The notes under the pieces were generated by a model that saw nothing but the letters and a program-made list of their open reading frames with translations, was not told the DNA's origin and ran no database searches. Both the position numbers and the translations under genes were made by a program. From NCBI GenBank assembly GCA_947628815.1, contig CANRBJ010000008.1, positions 1 to 63,368 on the forward strand: a stretch of 63,368 bases of DNA, written 5' to 3'. This document shows, piece after piece, positions 46,221 to 55,279 of this stretch. Numbering within the stretch: position 1 is the first letter of the stretch; each line of letters starts with the position of its first letter. The stretch is from an uncultured Clostridia bacterium. Lineage in GTDB: Bacteria > Bacillota > Clostridia > TANB77 > CAG-508.

Positions 46221-48794
46221 ATGTATATGTTTAATAGGATTACCGTAAATCCACAATTACCAAAAAGAATTAATCGTTTAACTGAAATTGCCAATAACCT
46301 TTGGTGGTCTTGGAATAGTGAATTTTTACGATTATTTAAAGAAATAGATATTGATTTATGGGAAAATGTAGGAAAAAATCCTATAAAGTTTCTAAAATTA
46401 GTGTCACAGGAAAAATTAGAAAAAGCAACAAAAAACGAAGAACTATTAAAAAGTTACGATAAAATGGTTAGTGATTTTGATGCATATATAAACAGTAAAA
46501 ATACATGGTTTACTAAGAAATATCCAAACAATAAAGGTGATTTAATAGCATATTTTTCAGCAGAATATGGATTAGATGAAATATTACCAATATATTCTGG
46601 TGGGCTAGGAATTCTTTCAGGTGATCACCTAAAATCTGCAAGTGATTTAGGTGTACCTTTGGTAGCTGTTGGGTTATTATATAAAAATGGATATTTTAAT
46701 CAGAAAATAAATGCTTGGGGTGATCAAGAAAGCATATATCAAAATATAGACTTATACAATCTTCCAATACTACCAGTAAAAGATGCAAAAGGTCAAGAAC
46801 TTATTACATCAGTAAAATTAGGTAGTAGGAGATTATATTTAAAAGTTTGGCAAATAAATGTTGGTCGTGTTACTTTGTATTTGTTAGATTCAGATATAGA
46901 GCAAAATACAGAGCAGGAATTTAAAGAAATAACTTTACGCTTATATGGCGGAAATCAAGAAATGAGAATAAGACAAGAAATAGTATTAGGAATGGCAGGG
47001 GCACATTTATTAAAGGAGCTAGGTCTAAAACCAAGTGTATACCATATGAATGAAGGGCATTCATCATTCTTAATATTAGAAATTATAAAAGATATAATGG
47101 AAGAAAAAGAAGTATCATTTGATATTGCATGTGAAATTGCAACATCAAAAACAGTATTTACAACGCATACACCAGTACCTGCTGGAAATGATATATTCCC
47201 ACTAGATTTAGTAGAAAAATACTTTAAAAACTTCTGGCCTAAATTAGGGCTATCAAAAGAAGAATTTTTAAAACTAGGAATGAAACCATGTGAGCACTTG
47301 GATTCAGGATTTAATATGGGAATACTAGCTTTAAAAGTAGCAGGAAAGAAAAATGGTGTAAGTAAACTACATGGTGAGGTATCAAGAGAACTATTTGGAG
47401 AGGTGTGGCCAAATATATCAGCAGAAGAATCGCCAATAACGCATATTACAAACGGAATTCATACATGCACATGGCTTGCACCAAATTTAAAGGAACTATA
47501 TAACAAATATCTAACACCTTACTGGCAAGATACAATTTATGATGATGAAACTTGGAAGAAGATAGTAAACATACCAAATAAAGAATTATGGAATGTACAT
47601 AAAGATAGAAAAATAAAGTTATTAAATCTTGTAAAACAAAATGTTACAAACAGATTAAAATCAGCAGGAGTGGGGTACGACGAAATAAAAGATATAGTAT
47701 CAAAGCTAAATCCAGATGCTTTAACGATTGGATTTGCAAGAAGATTTGCAACATACAAAAGAGCAACATTAATATTTAAAGATTTAGAGAGAATTACTCA
47801 AATATTAAATGATGCAGATAAACCAGTTCAAATTATATTTGCAGGAAAGGCGCATCCAGCAGATAAAGAAGGTCAAGACCTTATAAAATATATACATGAG
47901 ATATCTATGAAACCACAGTTTAAAGGTAAAATCTTCATTTTAGAAAACTATAACATTCAAATAGCAAGATACTTAGTAAGTGGTGTTGATGTTTGGCTAA
48001 ATAACCCAAGAAGACCAATGGAAGCATCAGGAACAAGTGGTCAAAAAGCATCTGTTAATGGAGTAGTAAACTTTAGCATATCAGACGGATGGTGGGCTGA
48101 AGGTTACAATTCAAAAAATGGTTGGTTAATTGGGACAAATGAGCAATACACTTCATATGAAGCGCAAGATATAGCCGATAGTGAAAGCATCTATCATATA
48201 TTAGAAAACAAAATTGTACCTATGTATTACGATAAAGATGAAAATGGAATTTCAGAAAAGTGGATGGAATATATGAAAAATTCTATAATGTCTACAGGTG
48301 GAAAATATAGTACATCTAGAATGGTAGTAGACTATGTGAATAAGCTATATATGCCATTATGCAACCTAAGCAATCAATATTTTTCAAACTTAGAAGAAGT
48401 AACATCATACAATGCTTGGAAGAATGAATTAAAAAACAACTGGAATGATATAAAAATATATCAAATGAGCAATTTAAGCGATATAACCATAGATGCAGGA
48501 AACAACATAGAAGTAAGTTGTGCAGTAGAATTACCAAATATAAACAAAGACAACATAGAGGTTCAAGTATATTATGGAAAAATATTAGATAACGGAGTTG
48601 TAAAAAGTGTTGCAGTAATACCAATGAAACTACAAGAACAAGTAGAAGATAAAGCAAACACATATTTATACAAGGCAAAAATAGAACTAACAACAGGAGG
48701 AAATTACGGATACACATTCCGTGTAATGCCAAAACATAAAATGCTACTAGATGCGGAAAATCTTGATTTAGTAAAATGGATTACAAATGAATAA
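46221..48794 (+). CDS. glgP: Alpha-glucan phosphorylase (GT35)
   Basis: 857 residues; the variant family with an N-terminal DUF3417 domain (LPKRINRLTEIANNLWWSWN). Phosphorolysis of glycogen-like glucans to glucose 1-phosphate. AEYGLDEILPIYSGGLGILSGDHLKSASDL, YHMNEGHSSFL, THTPVPAGND, HITNGIHTCTWLAP, GFARRFATYKRAT and SGTSGQKASVNGVVNFSISD with the PLP Lys. Neither glgA nor glgC is in the window. GGAGGAAATG site; first Met could be 46221 or 46227. Confidence 0.95.
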   Translation: MYMFNRITVNPQLPKRINRLTEIANNLWWSWNSEFLRLFKEIDIDLWENVGKNPIKFLKLVSQEKLEKATKNEELLKSYDKMVSDFDAYINSKNTWFTKKYPNNKGDLIAYFSAEYGLDEILPIYSGGLGILSGDHLKSASDLGVPLVAVGLLYKNGYFNQKINAWGDQESIYQNIDLYNLPILPVKDAKGQELITSVKLGSRRLYLKVWQINVGRVTLYLLDSDIEQNTEQEFKEITLRLYGGNQEMRIRQEIVLGMAGAHLLKELGLKPSVYHMNEGHSSFLILEIIKDIMEEKEVSFDIACEIATSKTVFTTHTPVPAGNDIFPLDLVEKYFKNFWPKLGLSKEEFLKLGMKPCEHLDSGFNMGILALKVAGKKNGVSKLHGEVSRELFGEVWPNISAEESPITHITNGIHTCTWLAPNLKELYNKYLTPYWQDTIYDDETWKKIVNIPNKELWNVHKDRKIKLLNLVKQNVTNRLKSAGVGYDEIKDIVSKLNPDALTIGFARRFATYKRATLIFKDLERITQILNDADKPVQIIFAGKAHPADKEGQDLIKYIHEISMKPQFKGKIFILENYNIQIARYLVSGVDVWLNNPRRPMEASGTSGQKASVNGVVNFSISDGWWAEGYNSKNGWLIGTNEQYTSYEAQDIADSESIYHILENKIVPMYYDKDENGISEKWMEYMKNSIMSTGGKYSTSRMVVDYVNKLYMPLCNLSNQYFSNLEEVTSYNAWKNELKNNWNDIKIYQMSNLSDITIDAGNNIEVSCAVELPNINKDNIEVQVYYGKILDNGVVKSVAVIPMKLQEQVEDKANTYLYKAKIELTTGGNYGYTFRVMPKHKMLLDAENLDLVKWITNE

Positions 48795-48801
48795 AATGTA
48801 G

Positions 48802-48840
48802 TATTGAACTCATTAATAAAATTTATTAATGAGTTCAATA
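48802..48840 (+). terminator. Perfect 19-bp-arm palindrome after glgP
   Basis: TATTGAACTCATTAATAAA, one central base, then its exact reverse complement. It is 7 bp past the stop codon and acts most likely as a terminator, although only a weak T-tail follows. The nearly loopless symmetry is unusual for a terminator. Confidence 0.6.
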
Positions 48841-48883
48841 TTCGTTATAGGACAACAAAAAGCAACTTTTTTTGCATATAGTC

Positions 48884-48913
48884 TTGAATATATAAATTTA
48901 TTTGTGTTATAAT
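48884..48913 (+). promoter_or_regulatory. Promoter of pyk
   Basis: TTGAAT (48884-48889), an 18-bp spacer and TATAAT (48908-48913). Confidence 0.7.
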
Positions 48914-48952
48914 ACCATAGAATTTAAAAAAATATAGAAAGAAGGAATCGTT

Positions 48953-50389
48953 TTGAAAAAGGATTTAAGAAAAACCAAAATAGTTGGAACAATAGGACCA
49001 TCTAGTGAAATTATTTTAAAAGATTTATTTGAAGCAGGTTTAAATGTAACGAGAATTAATTATTCACATGGAAGTTGGGAAGAACAATCAGAAAAAACAG
49101 AAGAAATTATTCGTTTAAGAAAAGAAATGGATATTCCAGTTGCATTATTATTAGATATGCAAGGACCTGAAATTAGAACAGGAATGCTTGTTACTGGAAA
49201 AAACGATAAAATAAAATTAGAAGATGGACAAAAATTTACATTAGTAAATGAAGATATTATAGGAGATAAAGATAGAGTATCTGTAAGTTACAAAGAATTA
49301 TATAAAGACTTAAAACCAGGAGCAAAAGTTTTAATAGACGATGGAGCAATTGAATTAGTAGTTGATGAAATTGTTGGTAAAGACATAGTTTGTACAGTAG
49401 TTCATGGAAATGGTTTAGGAAGTAGAAAAACAATGAACTTACCTGGAACAGCAATTCGTTTACCAGCATTAAAAGATAAAGATATAGCCGATTTAAAAAC
49501 AGCTTGTGACCATGATTATGATTATGTTGCAGTATCTTTCACAAGAAATGCAGATGACATTAGACAAGTAAGAGAAGTATTAGATGCCAATGGTGGAAAA
49601 GATATAAAAATTATAACAAAAGTAGAAAATGTTGAAGGATTAGAAAACATGGAAGACATCGTAGAAAAAGCTGATGCACAAATGATTGCTCGTGGAGATA
49701 TGGCAACAGAAACAGACTTCACAGAACCACCAATTATGCAAAAGAAATTCATTAAACTAAGCAACCGTGCAATGAAACCTGCAATAACAGCAACACAAAT
49801 GCTAGAATCTATGATGAACAATCCATTACCAACAAGGGCAGAAGCAAGTGACGTAGCCAATGCTATATTTGATAGAACAAGTGCTATAATGTTATCTGGT
49901 GAATGTGCAATGGGTAAATTCCCACTAGAATGCGTAAAAACAATGGATAAAATTGCACACAGAGTAGAACCAGTTATAAACTATTGGAAAAAATTTGATG
50001 AGAACAAAAACATAGAATTAAAAGACTTAGAAGATAACATAGTTTATTCTACATGTGTAATGGCTAAAAACACAAAAGCAGATGCAATAGTATGTTACAC
50101 AAACTCTGGAGATACAGCAAGAAAATTTGCAGGAATGGGAGCAGGATGTCCAATTTTAGCAATAACAGATAACAGAAGAACATTCAATCAATTAGCATTA
50201 GTATGGAATGTTCAACCAGTATTTGTAGAAGCAGGAAACACAATAGATGCAACAATTGAAAAAGGAATAGAAAAATTAAAAGCAAAAGGAATACTAGAAA
50301 GTGGAGATTTAGTTGTATTATCAGGAGGAAATAAATTACTAAACAATACATCTGAAAGCAAAATCGTAAGCGGAGTAGCAAGAATTTAA
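48953..50389 (+). CDS. pyk: Pyruvate kinase
   Basis: 478 residues from TTG 48953 with GAAGGAA upstream. Makes pyruvate and ATP from phosphoenolpyruvate. TKIVGTIGPSS, NYSHGSWEEQ, LLDMQGPEIRTG, ITKVENVEGLENM (catalytic Lys), MIARGDMATE and TATQMLESM are all intact, with a normal C-terminal domain ending VSGVARI. No extra PEP-utiliser domain is present. Single-gene unit with terminator. Confidence 0.97.
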   Translation: MKKDLRKTKIVGTIGPSSEIILKDLFEAGLNVTRINYSHGSWEEQSEKTEEIIRLRKEMDIPVALLLDMQGPEIRTGMLVTGKNDKIKLEDGQKFTLVNEDIIGDKDRVSVSYKELYKDLKPGAKVLIDDGAIELVVDEIVGKDIVCTVVHGNGLGSRKTMNLPGTAIRLPALKDKDIADLKTACDHDYDYVAVSFTRNADDIRQVREVLDANGGKDIKIITKVENVEGLENMEDIVEKADAQMIARGDMATETDFTEPPIMQKKFIKLSNRAMKPAITATQMLESMMNNPLPTRAEASDVANAIFDRTSAIMLSGECAMGKFPLECVKTMDKIAHRVEPVINYWKKFDENKNIELKDLEDNIVYSTCVMAKNTKADAIVCYTNSGDTARKFAGMGAGCPILAITDNRRTFNQLALVWNVQPVFVEAGNTIDATIEKGIEKLKAKGILESGDLVVLSGGNKLLNNTSESKIVSGVARI

Positions 50390-50402
50390 TTAAACTAAAC
50401 AA

Positions 50403-50434
50403 AAAGGAATTCGGGTAAGTAAACGAATTCCTTT
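50403..50434 (+). terminator. Intrinsic terminator after pyk
   Basis: An 11-bp stem AAAGGAATTCG/CGAATTCCTTT (50403-50413 with 50424-50434) and a 10-nt loop. Confidence 0.75.
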
Positions 50435-50446
50435 AAAAAATTCAAG

Positions 50447-50475
50447 TTGCCAAAGTTATGAAAATATGCTATAAT
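50447..50475 (+). promoter_or_regulatory. Strong promoter of the orphan gene
   Basis: TTGCCA (50447-50452), a 17-bp spacer and perfect TATAAT (50470-50475). It overlaps an 11-bp sequence, AAGTTGCCAAA (50444-50454), which recurs at 50997-51007 on the other side of the gene. Confidence 0.75.
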
Positions 50476-50540
50476 TACATATGTAGGCATTTTATAGACT
50501 AAGGTTGAATTTCAACCATGAATCAAAAGGAGGATTACAT

Positions 50541-50963
50541 ATGAACAAACAGGAAATCAAAAAAGAAGCAAAACGGGTACTGCAAGCGATTTTTATAGGC
50601 AGTTATATCGAAGAAGTATTCGATGACATTAGCGATATTGGGAAAAGAATTGAAGAACTATCAGTACCTAAGTGCTATACATATGGGCGGTACACATCTA
50701 ATGATGATACTAAACTAAGGGAGGCACTTGCAAAGAAATGTTTAAAAACATTAAAAAAAGAGCACAGCTATGAAAAAACAGCTTTGTTAATACACGTTTT
50801 GGAATTGTTATATCCATCTGTGACTGTAGATAGGATTTTAGAAAAAGAAGGATGTAACTCGACGAAGGTAACAATTACCAGAACGTATATGCCAGTGTTC
50901 GAAGAATATTATGACGATTTTAACAAAGCCTTAGTAGCTATTGCTTTGTTAGACAAAAAGTAA
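50541..50963 (+). CDS. Unknown 140-residue protein, atypical codon use
   Basis: ATG 50541 follows AAAAGGAGG. The protein starts MNKQEIKKEAKRVLQAIF, is helical and charged and has four cysteines; I recognise no family. Codon choice differs from the neighbours: CTG, GCG, CAC, GTG and two in-frame CGG codons (50574-50576 and 50688-50690, both read as Arg). These are the only in-frame CGG codons outside the frame-change sites that I found. Skipping either C leads quickly to a stop, so the gene makes sense only with CGG as a normal triplet. It is flanked by an 11-bp direct repeat and followed by two long hairpins. Probably acquired recently. Confidence 0.65.
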   Translation: MNKQEIKKEAKRVLQAIFIGSYIEEVFDDISDIGKRIEELSVPKCYTYGRYTSNDDTKLREALAKKCLKTLKKEHSYEKTALLIHVLELLYPSVTVDRILEKEGCNSTKVTITRTYMPVFEEYYDDFNKALVAIALLDKK

Positions 50964-50970
50964 TCCTACA

Positions 50971-51001
50971 AACTTACTCTTAAATTAAGTAAGAGTAAGT
51001 T
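50971..51001 (+). other. 12-bp perfect hairpin after the orphan gene
   Basis: AACTTACTCTTA (50971-50982) with TAAGAGTAAGTT (50990-51001), 7-nt loop; the trailing sequence is A-rich, so it is a poor intrinsic terminator on the plus strand. It runs into the second copy of AAGTTGCCAAA. Confidence 0.6.
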
Positions 51002-51012
51002 GCCAAAAAATT

Positions 51013-51059
51013 ATATAAGCTCCATCAGTTGCGCAAAACACGACTGATGGGGCTTATAT
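51013..51059. terminator. Long GC-richer hairpin, possible terminator or element end
   Basis: A 17-bp stem with one G-U pair (51013-51029 with 51043-51059) and a 13-nt loop. There is no T-run on the plus strand. With the hairpin at 50971 it fills the gap 50964-51120, which has no gene. Confidence 0.4.
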
Positions 51060-51125
51060 GTTAATATGATGACATAATATATTCTAAATGGTATGCAACA
51101 TTACAAAAAAGCACTAAAAAAAGTA

Positions 51126-51154
51126 TTGATTTTTTTGCTTTTATGTAGTACAAT
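51126..51154 (+). promoter_or_regulatory. Promoter of rpsO
   Basis: TTGATT (51126-51131), a 17-bp spacer and TACAAT (51149-51154). A leader of about 85 nt follows. ACTCCTC in the leader (near 51197) could pair with the AGGAGG ribosome site at 51235, a possible S15 feedback structure. Confidence 0.65.
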
Positions 51155-51246
51155 AGTTATGGTAAAAAATACCTTATACTTAGCTTAAGGATAAAACTCC
51201 TCTTTTGCCAAGTTTAAGGAAATTAAATATTTTAGGAGGTAAAATT

Positions 51247-51510
51247 ATGACAAAGGAAAGAAAAGAAGAAATTATCAACACCTACAAAAGAGATGAAAAG
51301 GATACTGGGTCACCAGAAGTACAAATTGCTCTTTTAACAGAAAGGATTACAGAATTAACAGAACATTTAAAGGTTCATGTAAAAGATAATCATTCAAGAC
51401 GTGGTCTATTAAAAATGGTTGGTAAAAGAAGAAATTTACTAAACTACTTATCTAGAAAAGACATAGAAAGATATAGACAAATCGTTGAAAAATTAGGATT
51501 GCGTAAATAA
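51247..51510 (+). CDS. rpsO: Ribosomal protein S15
   Basis: 87 residues from ATG 51247 with TAGGAGGT upstream; the longer frame from 51205 has no ribosome site. [39 protein letters not shown] and [12 protein letters not shown] are diagnostic. Binds 16S rRNA early in 30S assembly. Followed by pnp, the classic rpsO-pnp order. Confidence 0.98.
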   Translation: MTKERKEEIINTYKRDEKDTGSPEVQIALLTERITELTEHLKVHVKDNHSRRGLLKMVGKRRNLLNYLSRKDIERYRQIVEKLGLRK

Positions 51511-51520
51511 TTAAATTTGG

Positions 51521-51550
51521 TAGGGCGTTTAATTAAATATAAACGTCCTA
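51521..51550 (+). other. Hairpin between rpsO and pnp
   Basis: TAGGGCGTTTA (51521-51531) with TAAACGTCCTA (51540-51550), one G-U pair, no T-run. In E. coli a stem in the same position is cut by RNase III and mediates pnp autoregulation; a similar role here is inference from position only. Confidence 0.5.
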
Positions 51551-51708
51551 TAATGCTATAATAAGTATATAAAGATAATATGAATTAGAAGTAGCTTGTA
51601 TATTGTATATAAGATTTTGAAATAATAATTGTATATAATATAGAGGTTACAATCTATGAAATATTATCTAAGTTATATAAATATCTTAAAATTAAAGGAG
51701 AAATGAAT

Positions 51709-53826
51709 ATGTTTAAAACATTTGAAACTGAACTTGCAGGAAGAAAATTAGTATTAGAAACAGGAAAAATGGCAGGTCTTGCTAATGGAAGCGTACTTGT
51801 GCGATATGGAGAAACAGTTGTAATTGTTAATGTTACAGCATCAAAAGAACCACGAGATGGAATAGACTTTTTCCCATTATCTGTAGATTATGAAGAAAAA
51901 CTATATTCAGTAGGAAAAATACCAGGAAGTTACTTAAAAAGAGAAGGAAAACCAGCAGACAAGGCAATATTAACTTCAAGAGCAATTGATAGACCACTTC
52001 GTCCATTATTTCCAAAAGACTTTAGAAATGATGTATGCGTAGTAGCTACAGTATTATCTGTAGAACCAGACAATTCACCAGAAGTTGCTGCTATGATTGG
52101 AGCATCAGCTGCATTATCTATATCAGACATTCCATTTGGAGGTCCAACAGCAGCAGTAAACGTAGGTTATGTAGATGATATGATTGTTATAAACCCAACA
52201 CTTGAAGAAAGAGAAAAGTCTAGATTAAACTTAACAGTTGCTGGAACAAAAGAAAAAATAGCAATGATTGAAGCAGGGGCAGATGAAATACCAGATGATG
52301 TTATGCTTGCAGCAATTAAAGCAGCACACATAGAAATTCAAAAACTATGTGATTTTATAGAAAATATGAAAAAAGAAGTAGGAAAACCAAAATTTGAATA
52401 TAAATCTTTTGAAGTAGATCATAATGTATACGCTGAAATTGAAGAAAAATATGCCGAAAGAATGTACCAAGATGTACAAGCAGTAGATAAAGAAATAAGA
52501 GATTCAAATATGGATAAACTAGCAGAAGATGTAAAAGCATATTTTGTAGAAAAATACGGAGAAGAAGTAGCAGAAGAAAAAGCAACTGACATTGGTGAAA
52601 GCTTATATAAATTAGAGAAAAAATCTGTTAGAAAAATGATACTTGAAGAACAAAAAAGACCAGATGGAAGAAAAATAGATGAAATTCGTCCACTTTCATG
52701 TGAAGTAGGATTATTACCGCGTGTTCACGGAAGTGCACTATTCACAAGAGGACAAACACAAGTATTATCAGTAGCAACTCTTGGAATGGTTAGCGAAGAA
52801 CAAGAATTAGATGGAATAGATGAAGAAACATCAAAAAGATATATTCATCATTATAACTTCCCATCATATAGTGTTGGAGAAGCAAGACCATCTCGTGGAC
52901 CAGGTAGACGTGAAATAGGTCATGGCGCACTTGCAGAAAAAGCATTAGTACCTGTTATTCCATCAGCAGAAGAATTCCCATATGCAATAAGAGTAGTATC
53001 TGAAGTTCTAAGTTCAAATGGATCAACTTCACAAGCAAGTATATGCGGAAGTACACTTGCACTAATGGATGCAGGTGTTCCAATAAAAAGACCAGTAGCA
53101 GGTATTTCAACAGGACTTGTAACAGATGAAAATGACCCTAACCACTATATAATGCTAACAGATATTCAAGGGTTAGAAGATTTCTTTGGAGATATGGACT
53201 TTAAAGTAGGAGGAACAGAAAAAGGAATTACAGCAATCCAAGTAGATATTAAAATAGATGGATTAACTTATGATATTATAAAAGAAGCGTTCGAAAGAAC
53301 AAGAATTGCAAGAAAATATATTTTAGAAGAAATTATGTTAAAACAAATTGATAAACCGAGAGATGAAATATCAAAATATGCTCCAAGCATTATAAATACA
53401 ACAATTAACGTAGATAAAATAAGAGATGTAATTGGACCTGGTGGAAAAATGATTAATAAAATAATTGGAGAAACAGGAGTAAAAATTGATATAGAAGAAG
53501 ATGGACGAGTATTTATTTATGCAACTGATTCTGAAAATGGTAAAAAAGCATTAAAAATGGTAGAAGACATTGCAAAAGATGTTGAAGTAGGTGAAATTGT
53601 AGAAGGAGCAGTAACAAAAATAATGCCATTTGGTGCATTTATAGAAATGCCAGGAGGAAAAGAAGGATTACTTCACATTTCCAAAATTTCAAAAGAACGT
53701 GTTGCAAAAGTAGAAGATGTACTAAAAGTAGGAGATATTGTAAGAGTAAAAGTTTATGAAATAGATGACCAAGGAAGAATAAACTTAACAAAAAAAGATT
53801 TAGAAGAAAGTGAGAAGGAAGAATAA
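51709..53826 (+). CDS. pnp: Polynucleotide phosphorylase
   Basis: 705 residues from ATG 51709, which has AAAGGAG at good spacing; ATG 51703 is too close to it. Two RNase PH domains, of which the second is catalytic (GQTQVLSVATLG, SRGPGRREIGHGALAEKAL, ICGSTLALMDAGVP, TDIQGLEDFFGDMDFKVGGT), then KH (INVDKIRDVIGPGGKMINKI) and S1 (GAVTKIMPFGAFIEMPGGKEGLLHIS). 3'-to-5' phosphorolytic RNA decay. Full length. Confidence 0.98.
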   Translation: MFKTFETELAGRKLVLETGKMAGLANGSVLVRYGETVVIVNVTASKEPRDGIDFFPLSVDYEEKLYSVGKIPGSYLKREGKPADKAILTSRAIDRPLRPLFPKDFRNDVCVVATVLSVEPDNSPEVAAMIGASAALSISDIPFGGPTAAVNVGYVDDMIVINPTLEEREKSRLNLTVAGTKEKIAMIEAGADEIPDDVMLAAIKAAHIEIQKLCDFIENMKKEVGKPKFEYKSFEVDHNVYAEIEEKYAERMYQDVQAVDKEIRDSNMDKLAEDVKAYFVEKYGEEVAEEKATDIGESLYKLEKKSVRKMILEEQKRPDGRKIDEIRPLSCEVGLLPRVHGSALFTRGQTQVLSVATLGMVSEEQELDGIDEETSKRYIHHYNFPSYSVGEARPSRGPGRREIGHGALAEKALVPVIPSAEEFPYAIRVVSEVLSSNGSTSQASICGSTLALMDAGVPIKRPVAGISTGLVTDENDPNHYIMLTDIQGLEDFFGDMDFKVGGTEKGITAIQVDIKIDGLTYDIIKEAFERTRIARKYILEEIMLKQIDKPRDEISKYAPSIINTTINVDKIRDVIGPGGKMINKIIGETGVKIDIEEDGRVFIYATDSENGKKALKMVEDIAKDVEVGEIVEGAVTKIMPFGAFIEMPGGKEGLLHISKISKERVAKVEDVLKVGDIVRVKVYEIDDQGRINLTKKDLEESEKEE

Positions 53827-53861
53827 TATTCATTAAGATATTATTAATTATCTACAAAAAG

Positions 53862-53890
53862 TTGAAAAAATTTGTCTATGCGAGTATAAT
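53862..53890 (+). promoter_or_regulatory. Promoter of the membrane GT2 gene
   Basis: TTGAAA (53862-53867), a 17-bp spacer and TATAAT (53885-53890). Confidence 0.75.
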
Positions 53891-53940
53891 AATATAGATA
53901 GTAAAATACACTATAATAGAAAAATAAAGAGGAGTAAAAA

Positions 53941-55170
53941 ATGGTATATTTATATGTAATTCAACAAGCACTAGTATGGCTTGTAACAATATTTTGGCTA
54001 TATCAATTTATTGTAAGTATATGCTCACTTGTAAAATTAAAAGATAAACCATTATTAGAAGATAAACAAAATCGTTTTATGGCAATAATACCAGCTCACA
54101 ATGAAGAATCAGTAATACAAAATTTAGTGGAAAGTTTAAAAAAGCAAAATTATCCAAAAGAATTACTAGATATATATGTAATAGCTGATAATTGCACAGA
54201 TAAAACAGCAGAAATTGCAAGAAATGCTGGTGCGATTGTATATGAACGATTTGACGAACAAAATAAAACTAAAGGGCATGCATTAAGTTGGTTTTTAAAC
54301 CAAAAAATTGAAGAAGACGCGCCATATGATGCGTTCTGTGTTTTTGATGCAGATAATATTGTTGATGAAAATTTTATAAAAAATATGAATAAAAAGCTTT
54401 GCCAAGGAGAAGATGTTGTTCAAGGCTATAGAGATATAAAAAACCCAACAGACAGTTGGATATCAGCAGGATATGCAATATTTTATTGGATGATGAACAG
54501 ATTTTATCATTTAGCAAGATACAATTTAGGACTATCTCCATTAATAAATGGAACAGGCTTTATGGTTAAATTCGACGTTATAAAACCAACAGGATGGGAT
54601 ACAAAAACTCTTACAGAAGACATCGAATTTTCTTTAAAAAGAATTATTGCAGGAAAAAGACTAGGTTGGGCAACAGATGCAATTGTATATGATGAACAAC
54701 CAGTAGGCTTCAAACAAAGTTGGGCACAAAGATCAAGATGGACAGTAGGGCATATTCAATGTATACAAAACTATACAAAGGACTTAGCAAATGCAACAAA
54801 AGAACACAAAACTCTTATGAATTTTGATGGATTATTATATATAATAGGAAGTATTCCTATGTTCATATTAACACTAGTATTATTAGCTATTAATGTTATT
54901 ATGTATTTAGGAAACGGAATAACAATGCTAGAATTAGTAGAAAGTATACTAAGATATTTAATACCAACATTCTTACTACCTATAGGAACAGCACTTCTTA
55001 TTATGATATTAGATAGAAAACCAATAAAACCAATGTGGAAAGGTCTTTTATGTTATCCATTATTCCTAGGCTCATGGTTACTAATTAACTTTAAGTGTAT
55101 CTTCAAACGAGAAACTAATTGGGAAAAAATAGAGCATGTTCGTGATATAAAAATTAACGATGTTGCATAG
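53941..55170 (+). CDS. Membrane family 2 glycosyltransferase
   Basis: 409 residues. One membrane helix at the N terminus (about 5-30), a GT-A domain (IIPAHNEESVIQNLVESL, DNCTDKTAEIA, FDADNIVD, NGTGFMVKFDVI, LTEDIEFSLKRI) and the Q-x-x-R-W motif in WAQRSRWTVGH, then three to four C-terminal helices. Q-x-x-R-W is typical of processive or cellulose/hyaluronan-synthase-like enzymes, so it may make a homopolymer or transfer to a lipid acceptor. Product unknown. Own promoter and terminator. Confidence 0.88.
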   Translation: MVYLYVIQQALVWLVTIFWLYQFIVSICSLVKLKDKPLLEDKQNRFMAIIPAHNEESVIQNLVESLKKQNYPKELLDIYVIADNCTDKTAEIARNAGAIVYERFDEQNKTKGHALSWFLNQKIEEDAPYDAFCVFDADNIVDENFIKNMNKKLCQGEDVVQGYRDIKNPTDSWISAGYAIFYWMMNRFYHLARYNLGLSPLINGTGFMVKFDVIKPTGWDTKTLTEDIEFSLKRIIAGKRLGWATDAIVYDEQPVGFKQSWAQRSRWTVGHIQCIQNYTKDLANATKEHKTLMNFDGLLYIIGSIPMFILTLVLLAINVIMYLGNGITMLELVESILRYLIPTFLLPIGTALLIMILDRKPIKPMWKGLLCYPLFLGSWLLINFKCIFKRETNWEKIEHVRDIKINDVA

Positions 55171-55174
55171 AAAG

Positions 55175-55211
55175 AAAAAATGAACGAAAAAAGAAATTTC
55201 GTTCATTTTTT
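55175..55211 (+). terminator. Intrinsic terminator
   Basis: A perfect 15-bp stem (55175-55189 with 55197-55211) and a 7-nt loop; the T-run is part of the stem. Confidence 0.85.
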
Positions 55212-55279
55212 GTTATATAATGACATTTTTTTCATATAGTGATATAATAGGGACACAAATTTACGAAATGAGGGGTAAA

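Noticed and set aside
50444-51007. 11-bp direct repeats as proven attachment sites of a mobile element
   Set aside because: AAGTTGCCAAA is short and the first copy overlaps a promoter; no integrase or transposase is nearby. Mentioned only as supporting evidence for transfer.
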